Shown here in pieces: positions 46,436 through 55,520 of a DNA stretch of 64,000 nt. The stretch is taken from assembly GCF_003667565.1 (NCBI RefSeq), contig NZ_RCUX01000012.1:49978-113977 (forward strand). Direction: 5' to 3'. The number at the start of each line of letters is the position of its first letter. Position 1 is the first letter of the stretch. The notes beneath the pieces were generated by a model, which worked only from the letters and a program-made list of their open reading frames with translations, was not told the DNA's origin and made no database searches. A program made the translations under genes and the position numbers. The stretch comes from Mycetocola tolaasinivorans (GTDB lineage: Bacteria > Actinomycetota > Actinomycetes > Actinomycetales > Microbacteriaceae).

Positions 46436-49147
46436 TTAGGCGCTGGCGCCGCGACGCATGAAGCGAATCATCGCGCCGAGTGCCAGCAGGAGCACGGCAC
46501 CACCGGCGAGCGGCAGAGTCAGGCCGGCACCGGTGTGGGCGAGGTGCTCTCCCGCGGCGGGTGTGGCCGATGCCGTCGGCTGTGCGGTGGTCGAGGGCAC
46601 CGCGGTCGCCGTCGGCTCGGCTGAATTGCCCGGTTCAGTCGGGTCAGTGCCCGGCTGGGTCGGGTCGGTCCCGGGGGCGGTGGGACCAGTTCCAGGGGTG
46701 GTGGGATCAGTTCCGGGCGTGGTGGGGTCGGTGCCGGGGAGCGTGGGGTCGGTCCCCGGTTCGGTCGGATCGGTGCCCGGCTGGGTCGGGTCGGTCCCGG
46801 GGGTGGTGGGATCAGTTCCGGGCGTGGTGGGGTCGGTTCCCGGGGTGGTGGGCTCCGTGCCCGGGGTGGTCGGATCGGTCGGTTCAACCTCCGCCGCGAC
46901 GACGGTCACTGTGCGCACGAAGGTCGCAGCGTTTCCGGCTGCGTCGGTCACGGTGTAGGTGAGGGTGTAGACGCCGGGGACGGCGGTGTTGACCGAACCG
47001 GCAACGGTGATGGACCGGCTCACATCGCCGTCCTCCACGTCGAAGGCGGTGATTCCGGCCATCGGGTCAAAGGCGGCCCCTGCGGTGATCTGGCTTTCGG
47101 CGGGGGCAGTGAAGACGGGAGCCGCGGTGTCGACGCGCTTCAGCGTGACGGAGTCGACGACGCTGTTTACGGGGTTGGCGTCGCTCTGTGCCTCGCTCCG
47201 CATGGTCTTGACGGTGATTGAGTTGCGGGTCACGTCGATCGAGGAGTAGTTACGCACCTTCTCCTGGTTGATGACCGAGGCCCACCAGGCGTTGGGGTTG
47301 GTGACGTTGTAGTACTTCGATCCGCTCGCGGAGTTTGCGGTGACGTAGAGAACCTCGCCCGGTGCCGCGGTGACCTGCGGTGCGGCGACGGCCTCATCGG
47401 GGTTCGCGACCTTCCCATCCTTGATCAGGTAGGTGCGGGTGTACGAGTGGTCGTGGCCCTGCAGGACCAGGTCGACGCCGAGGTCGGAGATGACGGTGGG
47501 CAGTGCCGCACGCAGGTTGACGATCTGCGAGCTGCTCCAGTGCGAGGCAACCGAGTAGATCGAGTGGTGGAACGCAACGACCTTCCAGCTGGCCTTGTCT
47601 CCCTGCTCGGCCACGGTCTTGCGAAGGAATGCCTCGTGAGCGGCGTAGTCGGAGCTGTTGGAATTCAGCACCATGAACAGAACGCCCTTGTGCATGAACC
47701 AGTAGTCGCCGCCGGAGGAGGTGGCGGAGGTGGCGCGGCCCGCATTCGGGTCGAGATTCGGCACGTTGTAGTGCTGCTCATAGGCCTTGGAGCCCACGTC
47801 GTGGTTTCCGTTGACCGGAACCAGCGGGATCGAGCGCAGCTGCTCGGGGGCGAGGAAGGACTCGTACTGCGCCTCGTTGGCGGCGGCTTCGACCTGGTCT
47901 CCGGCGGAGAACAGCAGTTCGGCGTTGGGGTGTGCGGCCTGGGCGACGTTGATGGTGTCTACCCAGCCGGCCTCGTCACGCTTGGTGTTGCCGGAGGCAC
48001 CGATCTGCGGGTCGCCGAAGAAGAGGAAGTTGTAGTCTCCGGAGAACGACTGGGTGCGGAACGTGTAGGTCTTGGACCATCCGCTCGCATCGCTGCCCAC
48101 ACGGTAGACGTAGTCGGTGTTCTCGGTCAGGCCGGTGATGTTCGCGAAGCGGTTGAATTCACCGCTCGTGGTCTTGGCTCCGGAGGCACTCACGGTGGTG
48201 GCCGCCGCGACGGGGAACGCATCGCCGGTCTGGGCGGCACGGGTGGCGACCTGGGCGATCTGGGTGGTGTCCACATCCGAGTACCAGGCCAGGTTTCGGC
48301 CGGACTCGTCGGATCCGACGGTCAGGACGATGTCGCTGAGCTTTGCCGGCGCGGGGGTCTCGGTCGGGGCGGCGGTGCTGGTCGGTGCCGCGGTGCTGGT
48401 CGGCGAGGTGCTGGGCGACGGGGAGGCGTCGGGCCCGGCGGTGGTCAGCGAGGTGAGGTCGAAGTAGATGTCCGAGCTCGATGCGCGATCCTGATACAGT
48501 GCGACCGCGATGGTGTTCTCGCCGGCACGAAGTGCGGTGGAGGGCACGGTGAATCCGCGTGTGATCGGGTCGTTGGCGTTGGTACCCGCGTACATCAGGT
48601 TGCGCTCGGTGACGGGTGTGTCCTCGATCTTTTCATCCGAGAGCTCGGCGAGGCCGGCCACCTTGGTGCCGTTGACAAAGATCTGCACGGCGTCGTCGAA
48701 GATGACGTTTCCGGTGAGCTGCGCGGTCTCGGCGATCTGCGCCGTGCTCAGCTCGAAGCTTGAGCGGAAGTGGTAGGTCTTCACATCCGGTGCCGCAACA
48801 CCGTCGATGTACTGGTTCAGCAGGGTGTTTGCGGTGTACGGCCCGATGCCGGTGGCCTTGCCGTTCTTCGCTCCGAAGCTGCCGGCGGCGGACTTCCAGG
48901 CGGTGTCGTTGAAGTCGGCGCGGGTCCAGAGCAGGCGATCAGCGCTTCCCTCGGCCGGGTCGGTGTTGTTGTCAGAGTAGCGCCAGGTCGTGGCGCTGGT
49001 CATCAGTGGGGCATCGGCGGCCGCGGATGCCGCGCTGGCTCCGACGGTGACGAGTCCGGCCAGCAGCGAGAATGCGCCGAGGGCGGCGAGGCCTCGTCGT
49101 CCGCGTCCACGTGAACCGGTTGGGTTCGCGTGTGTGGGGGTGTCCAT
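46436..49147 (-). CDS. Surface-anchored metallophosphoesterase with Ig-like domain and sorting signal
   Basis: The 903-residue protein has a signal peptide, an N-terminal beta domain (about 40-240) similar to accessory domains of phosphoesterases, and a fibronectin/purple-acid-phosphatase-like N domain (about 265-365). The metallophosphoesterase domain follows: FFGDPQIG, SAGDQV, NGNHD, HHSIY and QGHDHSYTRTY. After it come a DUF5011/HYR-like domain (VEDGDVSRSITVAGSVNTAVPG) and a TPGTDPT repeat spacer. The protein ends in LAHTG, a membrane helix and RRGASA, a class E (LAxTG) sortase signal. It may release phosphate from organic phosphates at the cell surface. GGAG lies about 10 nt before ATG 49147. 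Confidence 0.88.
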   Translation of the reverse strand: MDTPTHANPTGSRGRGRRGLAALGAFSLLAGLVTVGASAASAAADAPLMTSATTWRYSDNNTDPAEGSADRLLWTRADFNDTAWKSAAGSFGAKNGKATGIGPYTANTLLNQYIDGVAAPDVKTYHFRSSFELSTAQIAETAQLTGNVIFDDAVQIFVNGTKVAGLAELSDEKIEDTPVTERNLMYAGTNANDPITRGFTVPSTALRAGENTIAVALYQDRASSSDIYFDLTSLTTAGPDASPSPSTSPTSTAAPTSTAAPTETPAPAKLSDIVLTVGSDESGRNLAWYSDVDTTQIAQVATRAAQTGDAFPVAAATTVSASGAKTTSGEFNRFANITGLTENTDYVYRVGSDASGWSKTYTFRTQSFSGDYNFLFFGDPQIGASGNTKRDEAGWVDTINVAQAAHPNAELLFSAGDQVEAAANEAQYESFLAPEQLRSIPLVPVNGNHDVGSKAYEQHYNVPNLDPNAGRATSATSSGGDYWFMHKGVLFMVLNSNSSDYAAHEAFLRKTVAEQGDKASWKVVAFHHSIYSVASHWSSSQIVNLRAALPTVISDLGVDLVLQGHDHSYTRTYLIKDGKVANPDEAVAAPQVTAAPGEVLYVTANSASGSKYYNVTNPNAWWASVINQEKVRNYSSIDVTRNSITVKTMRSEAQSDANPVNSVVDSVTLKRVDTAAPVFTAPAESQITAGAAFDPMAGITAFDVEDGDVSRSITVAGSVNTAVPGVYTLTYTVTDAAGNAATFVRTVTVVAAEVEPTDPTTPGTEPTTPGTDPTTPGTDPTTPGTDPTQPGTDPTEPGTDPTLPGTDPTTPGTDPTTPGTGPTAPGTDPTQPGTDPTEPGNSAEPTATAVPSTTAQPTASATPAAGEHLAHTGAGLTLPLAGGAVLLLALGAMIRFMRRGASA
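46625..46860. repeat. Tandem TPGTDPT-coding repeats
   Basis: About a dozen degenerate 21-bp units coding for PTxPGTD form the wall-spanning spacer of the phosphoesterase. Confidence 0.8.
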
Positions 49148-49431
49148 TCGTGTGTCTCCAGAGGTGGGGGATGTACGCGCGGGGTGGGGTCCCCGGCACC
49201 TCGTGGAGGCTAACTATCGGGAGTTGAATGGGAATGAACGGAGGGTGACCTGGCTGGCAAAAAACTGTGAGTTTGCCCCCAATTAGGGTACGTAAACACC
49301 GGAACCATGGGGATGCCTGGAGTTTGCTCGAAGTTCACCCTGGCGGAGGGCGATCGGCTCGATCCGCCGTAAGAACGGGCATTTGCAGACATCTCGAGGC
49401 ATTTCATTGCGGGCCGGGCGAGGATGGGGGT

Positions 49432-50007
49432 ATGCGTACACGGACTGTTTTCGTTGCTCATCGGCCTTCGATTCGAGCGAGCCTCGCGCTCGCCGCATCG
49501 GGGGTCCTCCTCCTCGCGGGTTGCGCGACCGGACCGCGGCCGGACGCCGCCGGGGGAACATCGGCACCGCCCACACACTCGGCGTCTTCCTCCGCGGAGG
49601 TGACCACCCCCACGCCGACCCCGTCTGAGGCTGCCGACGTTCACCCGGAAGCTGAATCCGATGCCGCTCGAGCGGCGGATTCGGCCGCACCCGCCGCCGA
49701 ATCCGGGAAAAAACGGATCCAATTCCGGGTGACCGGTGATGCCGGAACCGCCCTGATTCGGAACGTGGTGGTGCGAAGCGCCTCAGAATCTGAGGGCAAC
49801 ACCACGAAGCGCGCCCTGCCCTGGAGCGCCGAGTCGAGCCTGAGTGCGGCGGATGCCGCCGGCTATCACAAGGTCGTGCTCTTCGCGAAGAACGTGGATG
49901 GCTCTCGAGGCGCGCTCTCGTGTGAAATCACCATCAACGGCGAGGTGGTGGCCAGCCAGCACACCACCGGCTACAAGCCGATTACCTGCCTGTATCACGC
50001 CAACTAA
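49432..50007 (+). CDS. Lipoprotein with MmpS-like domain
   Basis: The 191-residue protein has the lipobox LLAGC (C31), a low-complexity Ala/Ser/Thr/Glu linker (about 35-100) and a C-terminal beta domain of about 90 residues. That domain has GDAGTALIRNVVV, LPWSAE, LFAKNVDGSRGALSCEITINGEVV and ITC, matching MmpS-type transport accessory proteins, with two conserved Cys. MmpS proteins partner MmpL transporters; the MMPL gene in this window (59838) is 10 kb away. ATG 49432 is chosen because the signal peptide then begins normally. Confidence 0.72.
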   Translation: MRTRTVFVAHRPSIRASLALAASGVLLLAGCATGPRPDAAGGTSAPPTHSASSSAEVTTPTPTPSEAADVHPEAESDAARAADSAAPAAESGKKRIQFRVTGDAGTALIRNVVVRSASESEGNTTKRALPWSAESSLSAADAAGYHKVVLFAKNVDGSRGALSCEITINGEVVASQHTTGYKPITCLYHAN

Positions 50008-50016
50008 CCGACCGGG

Positions 50017-50061
50017 TCTCCCCCTTCGGTGAATCGTTACGACGATTCCCGGAGGGGGAGA
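50017..50061. terminator. Bidirectional terminator between convergent genes
   Basis: TCTCCCCCTTCGGTGAATCGT pairs imperfectly with ACGATTCCCGGAGGGGGAGA, about 19 bp, between the lipoprotein and the TetR gene. Confidence 0.7.
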
Positions 50062-50069
50062 TCTCTGCG

Positions 50070-50615
50070 TTAACCCCGCAGCCCGCGCAACACGATCTCG
50101 CCGAGGCGGCGGGCCTGGTTTTCCCAGTCGTCCTCGGGGTTCATCTGCCAGAGCCCTGCCAGGGCAAGCAGTACATCGTGCGGGTCGGTTTCCGCGCGCA
50201 CGGTGCCCTGATCGACCGCGGCCGCGATGAGGCGGGTGAGGGCTCCGGCAATCTGGTTGTACACCTCGGCGAAGTGGGCGTCGTTTGAGTAGGCGGCGGC
50301 CTGCAGCGCGTCGGCGAGCCCGCGCTTGGTCATCGCGTAGCGCGCGAGGCGGTCGATCCAGGCGCGCAGTGCGGCGTCGGCGGGGCGGGCGGCGAGGAGT
50401 TCGTCCGCGCTCGCGGCGACGCCGTCCACCTCGTGCTGATATACCGCGAGGATCAGTGCCTCGCGGGTGGGGAAGTTTCGGTGCAGGGTGGCGTTGCCCA
50501 CGCCCGCGCGCTGGGCGATCGCGTTCATCGAGATCTGCCCGGATTCGGCCAGCGCGAGCGTTGCGGCGTCGAGGATTGCGTCGCGGTTTTGCTGTGCGTC
50601 GGCTCGAAGTTTCAC
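50070..50615 (-). CDS. TetR family transcriptional regulator
   Basis: The 181-residue regulator has the TetR helix-turn-helix: RDAILDAATLALAESGQISMNAIAQRAGVGNATLHRNFPTREALILAVY. The C-terminal domain is helical, with a ligand-binding role inferred. GTG 50615 is favoured: a longer frame to ATG 50708 would include the operator. It is divergent from an NTF2-like gene and two palindromic operators lie between them, so it probably represses both itself and the divergent gene(s). Confidence 0.85.
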   Translation of the reverse strand: MKLRADAQQNRDAILDAATLALAESGQISMNAIAQRAGVGNATLHRNFPTREALILAVYQHEVDGVAASADELLAARPADAALRAWIDRLARYAMTKRGLADALQAAAYSNDAHFAEVYNQIAGALTRLIAAAVDQGTVRAETDPHDVLLALAGLWQMNPEDDWENQARRLGEIVLRGLRG

Positions 50616-50649
50616 GGTTTTCTCGGAAATTATGTGCTCCAGGCTTGCT

Positions 50650-50669
50650 AAGTGGGGAACTATCCACTT
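50650..50669. promoter_or_regulatory. TetR operator 1
   Basis: AAGTGG-N8-CCACTT, a perfect 6-bp inverted repeat just upstream of the TetR gene. Confidence 0.65.
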
Positions 50670-50682
50670 ATTCTGTGAGTGT

Positions 50683-50702
50683 AAGTGGACAGTTCCCCAC
50701 TC
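50683..50702. promoter_or_regulatory. TetR operator 2
   Basis: AAGTGG-N8-CCACTC, nearly identical to operator 1 but with the N8 in the opposite orientation. Together the two sites form a 20-bp-armed inverted repeat with one mismatch (50651-50670 and 50682-50701). Confidence 0.65.
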
Positions 50703-50737
50703 TATCAAGTGGGCATCAATATCACCAGGAGAAAACC

Positions 50738-51202
50738 GTGTCGATTCACACTGAAATCAGCCCCGCCGAAGCCGCCGACCGCCTTGCGATCCGCGAGCTG
50801 TTTGACGCCTATGCCACCGCCGCCGACCGTCGCGACGCCGAGGGTCAGAAGGCCCTCTTTACCGAGGACAGTCGCTTTGTCGTCTTCATGGGTGGCCCGG
50901 GCACCGAGGCAAGCTATGCCCTCGATGGCCGCGAAGCACTGACTCCGGTCTTCGCCGACCTCAACCGCTACGACGCCACCACCCACTTCAACGGTCAGAG
51001 CACCGTGGTCCTGAACGGCGACACCGCGACCGGTGAGAGCTACACCCTCGCCCACCACCTGTATGTCGAGGACGGCGTGCGTACCCTCATGGTTGCCTCG
51101 CTGCGCTACCTCGACACCTTCGCAAAAAAGGATGGCGCCTGGTACTTCGCCGAGCGTAATCTCGTTGTTGACTGGACCGAGACGCGTCCGTCGGCGGCCT
51201 AG
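50738..51202 (+). CDS. SnoaL/NTF2-like protein
   Basis: The 154-residue protein has the NTF2-like cone fold pattern: a helical start (AADRLAIRELFDAYATAADRRDAEGQKALFTED), then strands with STVVLNGDTATGESYTLAHH and WYFAERNLVVDW. Members are small enzymes (cyclases, isomerases, dehydratases) or binding proteins; no specific activity can be assigned. GTG 50738 follows CAGGAGAAAACC. It lies directly behind the TetR operators and is the likely target. Next gene (LtrA) is 40 bp away. Confidence 0.82.
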   Translation: MSIHTEISPAEAADRLAIRELFDAYATAADRRDAEGQKALFTEDSRFVVFMGGPGTEASYALDGREALTPVFADLNRYDATTHFNGQSTVVLNGDTATGESYTLAHHLYVEDGVRTLMVASLRYLDTFAKKDGAWYFAERNLVVDWTETRPSAA

Positions 51203-51242
51203 TCTCCGACGGTTCGAACGGATAGGGCGCGAGGGGGAGCAC

Positions 51243-52505
51243 ATGAGCGACGCGGTGACGAGCGAACAAAACGGACGTGCGGGTTTTGGCCTGCGTCGCA
51301 TGCTCGGGCGTGATCCCGCTCAGCGCGGCCGCGTCGCCACCCCGCTTGAGCTCCTGTTTGACCTCACCTTCGTGGTGGCATTCGGTCAGGCGGGAAACCT
51401 CCTCGCGCACCTTCTCGCCGAGGGCCACACCGTGGCCGCCGTTGGCGGATTTTCCTATGCGATCTGCGCGATCGTTCTCGCCTGGATCAACTTCACCTGG
51501 TTCGCCTCGGCGTTTGACACCGATGACTGGGTGTTCCGAATCACCACCATGGTGCAGATGGTGGGCGTTCTCGTGCTCGCCCTCGGACTCCCGGCGATGT
51601 TCCACTCGATCGATGTGGGGCACGGCCTGGATAACGGAGTGATGGTGGCGGGTTACGTCATCATGCGCGTCGCGATGGTCGTGCAGTGGCTGCGTGCCGC
51701 CGCACAGGACCCGCGCTATCGCCGGGCAAGCCTGGCGAATGCTGCGTTGATCGCCGGGGCGCAGATCGGGTGGGTTGCCCTGATCTTCGCGGACCCCACC
51801 GTGCTGACAATCGCGATCGTGTCGACCCTGCTGTTTGCGCTGGAGTTTGGTGGCCCGCTCATCCTTCAGCTGCGCGGCTGGAACACACCGTGGCACGCAC
51901 ACCACATTGCCGAGCGGTACGGACTGCTGACGATTATCGCGCTGGGGGAGGGGCTGATCGGGACGATCGCCTCGGTCTCGGCGGTGTTGGAAACCCAGGG
52001 CTGGAGTCTTGAGGCCGTACTGCTCGCCGTTGCGGGTACCGGGCTCACGTTTGCGCTGTGGTGGACGTACTTCGTCTCGCCCTCGGGGGAGGTGCTGCAC
52101 CATCATCGCGCTCGCGGACTGCTCTGGGGATATGGACACATCGCGGTCTTTGCCTCGATCGCGGCGGTGGGCGCGGGCCTGCACGTCGCCGCCTACGTGG
52201 TCGAGGGGGAGGCGGCGATCGGCCCGGTCGGTGCGCTCCTCGCCACCGCCATTCCGGTCGCGATCTTCCTGGTGGGCGACTTCCTGCTGCACAGCTATCT
52301 GATCCGCGAGCTCGACCCGTTCTATGTCTGGCTGCTGCTCGGCTCCTGCGTGATGCTGGCGCTCGCGGTGTACTCGGCGGCGATCGGGGTGTCGATCGGC
52401 TGGAGCCTGATGCTGGTGCTGCTGGCCCCCGTGGTCGTGATCCTCGGCTACGAGATCGGCGGGCGTGAGCGCCTGGCCAACACCCTGGATCGCGCCATCG
52501 GGTAA
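51243..52505 (+). CDS. Low-temperature-requirement A-like membrane protein
   Basis: The 420-residue protein has about 12 hydrophobic helices and the signature of the LtrA family near the N-terminus (VATPLELLFDLTFVVAFGQ), followed by FTWFASAFDTDDWVFRI and ALGEGLIGT. LtrA was named from a Listeria gene required for growth in the cold; the molecular role is unknown. The start ATG 51243 follows GAGGGGGAGC; upstream in-frame starts lie inside the preceding gene. It is probably cotranscribed with the NTF2-like gene under TetR control. Confidence 0.88.
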   Translation: MSDAVTSEQNGRAGFGLRRMLGRDPAQRGRVATPLELLFDLTFVVAFGQAGNLLAHLLAEGHTVAAVGGFSYAICAIVLAWINFTWFASAFDTDDWVFRITTMVQMVGVLVLALGLPAMFHSIDVGHGLDNGVMVAGYVIMRVAMVVQWLRAAAQDPRYRRASLANAALIAGAQIGWVALIFADPTVLTIAIVSTLLFALEFGGPLILQLRGWNTPWHAHHIAERYGLLTIIALGEGLIGTIASVSAVLETQGWSLEAVLLAVAGTGLTFALWWTYFVSPSGEVLHHHRARGLLWGYGHIAVFASIAAVGAGLHVAAYVVEGEAAIGPVGALLATAIPVAIFLVGDFLLHSYLIRELDPFYVWLLLGSCVMLALAVYSAAIGVSIGWSLMLVLLAPVVVILGYEIGGRERLANTLDRAIG

Positions 52506-52518
52506 CCGGCGCGGGCGG

Positions 52519-53727
52519 CTACCCCTGGCAGATGTACCACTGAACGGAGTAGCTGCCGCCGCCACCGCTCACGGTGACCGCGAGGTAGTTTGGCGCGGTG
52601 GGTGTGCGGTTGGGGCCGAAGGTGGAGTTCTCCGAGACCGTTCCGGAGTTGATCGCGAGGCAGCTGCCGCCCGCACCAACCCTCGCCCCGAAATCGCCGG
52701 CCAGCTTCGACGCGATCTGGCTGGCGCTCGGTTTGGCGGCGGGCGGAGGAACGGCCGCGCCGCCTCCGGTGTTTCCGTCGGTGGCGGGAGGCGCCACGCT
52801 GCCTCCGGTGTTTCCGGTGCCGCCGGTGTTTCCCTTTCCGGCGCTTCCGCCACCCGGGCTGCCGCTGCCCGAACCGCCGCCGGCAGCCGGTCTGGTGTCG
52901 ACACTGCTCGGCTTAGATCCCGCGCCGGCCGGTGCAGATCCGCCACCCGCAGCGGGTGTGCTCGCGCCGCCGCCGAGTGAGGCCTGACCTCCGGCCACGC
53001 CGAGTGCCGCCCCATGTTGCGCGATGGCGTCGCGTGCGGCGGCCACGTAGCGTTCGGCCACCTCTCCGAACTCACCCTCGGCGCTCTCTGCCGTTGAAAT
53101 GGCGTCGGAGAGCGTAGCCCGGGCGGTGTCCGATGCGGCGGTGGTGTCGGAAAGGATCGCGTCGCCACGCTCCCGAGCGGTGATCACGACGGCTCTGGTC
53201 GCCGTGGTGAGCGCGCTTCTCGCCTCCACGTGTGCGTCGTTGATCGCCTCGTTCGCCGCGATCGTGTTGTCGATCTTCTTGATCCGAGCGTTCACCGTTA
53301 CGAGCGCCGCACCAGCCTCCTCGGTCGTCGATGTCGGTGCCGTAATCGCGTCGGTGGACACATCAGCGCTCGGTTCGCCGGCCCGCTCGACCGCGCTGTC
53401 GAACGCCTCCTGGGCCTCGACGAGCTTCTGCCGGGCGTCCTCGGCGAAGAAGGTGCCGTCGCCGGCCTCGAGTACCCGCTGGGATGCGAGTCGAGCTGCG
53501 CTCGAACCGCCCCGTACTGCGAGCGCGCGGCTTTCCGAATCGGTGAGTGCGGAGGTCTTTTTCAGGATGAGCGCGTTGGCCGATTCAAACTCCGCCACCG
53601 CCGCTTCGTATTGCCCACGATTGTGGTTGTCGACGGAGAGGAACACCCCGATGCCGACTCCGGCCAGGACGATAGCGGAGGCGGTAACGATGGCGGCGAC
53701 CTTATGGCGGGCGATAAACGTGGGCAT
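52519..53727 (-). CDS. Membrane-anchored coiled-coil protein with Gly/Pro-rich linker
   Basis: The 402-residue protein begins at ATG 53727 behind AAAGGA. One membrane helix (residues 10-32) leads to a long Ala/Glu-rich helical region (about 40-230) with predicted coiled coils (YEAAVAEFESANALILKK, ARQKLVEAQEAFDSAVE). A Gly/Ser/Pro linker with GxGNTGG repeats (about 235-330) and a compact C-terminal domain of about 65 residues containing two Cys (GSCLAIN and WYICQG) follow. It is not recognised. The layout is that of an outward-facing stalk with a small terminal domain. It is convergent with ltrA with 13 bp between stops. Confidence 0.7.
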   Translation of the reverse strand: MPTFIARHKVAAIVTASAIVLAGVGIGVFLSVDNHNRGQYEAAVAEFESANALILKKTSALTDSESRALAVRGGSSAARLASQRVLEAGDGTFFAEDARQKLVEAQEAFDSAVERAGEPSADVSTDAITAPTSTTEEAGAALVTVNARIKKIDNTIAANEAINDAHVEARSALTTATRAVVITARERGDAILSDTTAASDTARATLSDAISTAESAEGEFGEVAERYVAAARDAIAQHGAALGVAGGQASLGGGASTPAAGGGSAPAGAGSKPSSVDTRPAAGGGSGSGSPGGGSAGKGNTGGTGNTGGSVAPPATDGNTGGGAAVPPPAAKPSASQIASKLAGDFGARVGAGGSCLAINSGTVSENSTFGPNRTPTAPNYLAVTVSGGGGSYSVQWYICQG

Positions 53728-53815
53728 GAAGAATCCTTTCGCTTTCACCCATCATGGTCGGACGAGAGCTCCGACCGATGATACCGAGTGACGGATTCCC
53801 AAAATAGGTGCAGCG

Positions 53816-54898
53816 TTAGCGCGCGTGACCGAAGTACATCAGCTCCCAGATTGCGGGGCGCGTGTGTTCTTCGACCAGGACGCCGTCCCGGAAATGCTGC
53901 ACGCCGCAGGAGCCGGTGAAGCGCAGATACGCGCCGTCGAAGCGAACGGCTCGTGCCGCAAGTCGTTTGAACCCGGTGACCCCTTCAATCATGCGGTCAC
54001 GGGTGAGGTCTCGCTCTCGGGTGAACGTAACGACATAGCGGTCGTCGTCGTTTACGTAGGTGTAGCGTGTGACAGCCGCGACGGGCTTCTTCGTGTGTTC
54101 ATCGGTGTACACGCCCTCGGTTTCAAAGGTGACGTGATGTGAGTCATCGGCGATGATCTTTCCATCCTTCGCGAGCATGAAGATGGGGATTGCCTCGTAT
54201 CCGTAACGCCGGTGTGCGGTGATATACGAAGCGATCACGGTGTACGGCCCCGCTTCGCCGCGTGCCCAATACCAGTCGTGAACGATGTCGAGCAGGCTGG
54301 CATTGCCCCAGTTGTGGTCGTGGTAGCCCACGCCCGTTGTCGTGTGGGATTCGTCCTCGACCGTGTAGGTCACCTCAACCGTGCCCTGCGGAACCGAGGG
54401 CAGCCAGGAGAACTCGCGGTCGCGATCCTCACCAAAAAGCATGTATCCGGTTTCCGGACGCCAGGACGGAACGGTGCCGGTAAGCGTGATGTCCACCGCG
54501 ATGTCCTCGACCGCGGCGGTAATGCGGTAGGTGTGCAGATCGCCGGTGAATCTGTTTTTGCCGATGCACACGTCGGCACCATCGGTGGATGCCGACCACT
54601 CCTCCGGGGCAAAATGGACAATCTTTGTGAAGCTGCGACCGTCCGCAAGATCAAGGTTCACCCGGATGATCGGGTCGAGCGGGTGCTGGGGCGAGCTGAG
54701 GTCCTTATTCATGAAAACAACAACGAGTTTTGCCCCGTCGTCGAGGTGCGCGTCAAAATACCACCACTCGTAGGTTCCCCGGCGGTTGTCGGTACGTGCA
54801 CCGTCCTCCCACTCGGCGATGTGTTCCGGTGAGAGCCCGAGTCGTTCGTAGTCGGCGGGGGTTCCGGCTGTTATGGCGAGCGGTGTGTGGTGGGTCAT
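53816..54898 (-). CDS. CrtC/AttH-like lipocalin-domain protein
   Basis: The 360-residue protein shows EWWYFDAHLDDG near residue 44, GYHDHNWGNASL and WYWARGEAG, motifs of the hydroxyneurosporene synthase (CrtC)/AttH superfamily with two lipocalin-like barrels. CrtC hydrates carotenoid double bonds, but many members in bacteria are not linked to carotenoids and none of the genes here suggests that pathway. It lies 25 bp downstream of a TetR gene on the same strand, which itself is divergent from a flavodoxin-like oxidoreductase; the three genes look like one regulated unit. Confidence 0.75.
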   Translation of the reverse strand: MTHHTPLAITAGTPADYERLGLSPEHIAEWEDGARTDNRRGTYEWWYFDAHLDDGAKLVVVFMNKDLSSPQHPLDPIIRVNLDLADGRSFTKIVHFAPEEWSASTDGADVCIGKNRFTGDLHTYRITAAVEDIAVDITLTGTVPSWRPETGYMLFGEDRDREFSWLPSVPQGTVEVTYTVEDESHTTTGVGYHDHNWGNASLLDIVHDWYWARGEAGPYTVIASYITAHRRYGYEAIPIFMLAKDGKIIADDSHHVTFETEGVYTDEHTKKPVAAVTRYTYVNDDDRYVVTFTRERDLTRDRMIEGVTGFKRLAARAVRFDGAYLRFTGSCGVQHFRDGVLVEEHTRPAIWELMYFGHAR

Positions 54899-54922
54899 GA
54901 TGTTCCCTTTCCGAGAGAATCC

Positions 54923-55501
54923 CTAGTATTCGGGTTGCGACGCGAAGCGTCGGACGAGCGTGGTTACTGCCGCACGAAGTTCGTCCGAGCCGGTCCCGGT
55001 CGCGAGATGGGTGAGGATGAGCCCCTGGATGCTGGAGCTCAGTATGAGCGCGGTCGAGTGATCGCCGACGTAGGTCTGGAGGAGGTCTGCGAGGTGGCCG
55101 TCGAGTTCGCGGATCACGGGTCGGAGGGACTCATCGTGGCTGGAGGCGAGGATCATCGCAAAGACGGCGACGGTGTCCTGCCGAGATTCCCCTACGAGAG
55201 TCAACGCGTAGTTACCGGCTAGCTCGGGGAGGCTGCTGGGGGTCTCGAGATTGGCCTCGATCAGGGCGCGGAATGCGAGTCCGATGCGAGATCCCGCGTG
55301 GTCGAAGGCCGCTTGGCGCAGTTCCGCGATGCCGGGGAAGTGATAGGTCACCGATGCGAGGGATACCTCGGCCTGCGCGGCGACGGCGCGGTGGGTGAGG
55401 AGGCCAGCGCCGCTGTTCGCGATGACGGTAACCGCGGCGTCCAGGAGTAGCTCGCGGCGAGCCTTGCCCCGTTCCAGGCGGCCATCTTTTTTCTCGTTCA
55501 C
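54923..55501 (-). CDS. TetR family transcriptional regulator
   Basis: The 192-residue regulator has the helix-turn-helix LLDAAVTVIANSGAGLLTHRAVAAQAEVSLASVTYHFPGIAELRQAAF. GTG 55501 is the first start. The divergent gene begins 66 bp away and the gap contains a palindromic site, so it likely controls the oxidoreductase, itself and the CrtC-like gene downstream. Confidence 0.85.
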   Translation of the reverse strand: MNEKKDGRLERGKARRELLLDAAVTVIANSGAGLLTHRAVAAQAEVSLASVTYHFPGIAELRQAAFDHAGSRIGLAFRALIEANLETPSSLPELAGNYALTLVGESRQDTVAVFAMILASSHDESLRPVIRELDGHLADLLQTYVGDHSTALILSSSIQGLILTHLATGTGSDELRAAVTTLVRRFASQPEY

Positions 55502-55520
55502 ACTGCATCCTAACTATCGG

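Noticed and set aside
47447..48763. 438-codon plus-strand open frame opposite the surface phosphoesterase
   Set aside because: The minus-strand gene has complete domain structure; this frame has no domain and no start signal.
51087..52565. 492-codon minus-strand frame opposite ltrA
   Set aside because: Rich in Arg, His, Gln and Asp with no hydrophobic core, as expected from the complement of a membrane protein gene.
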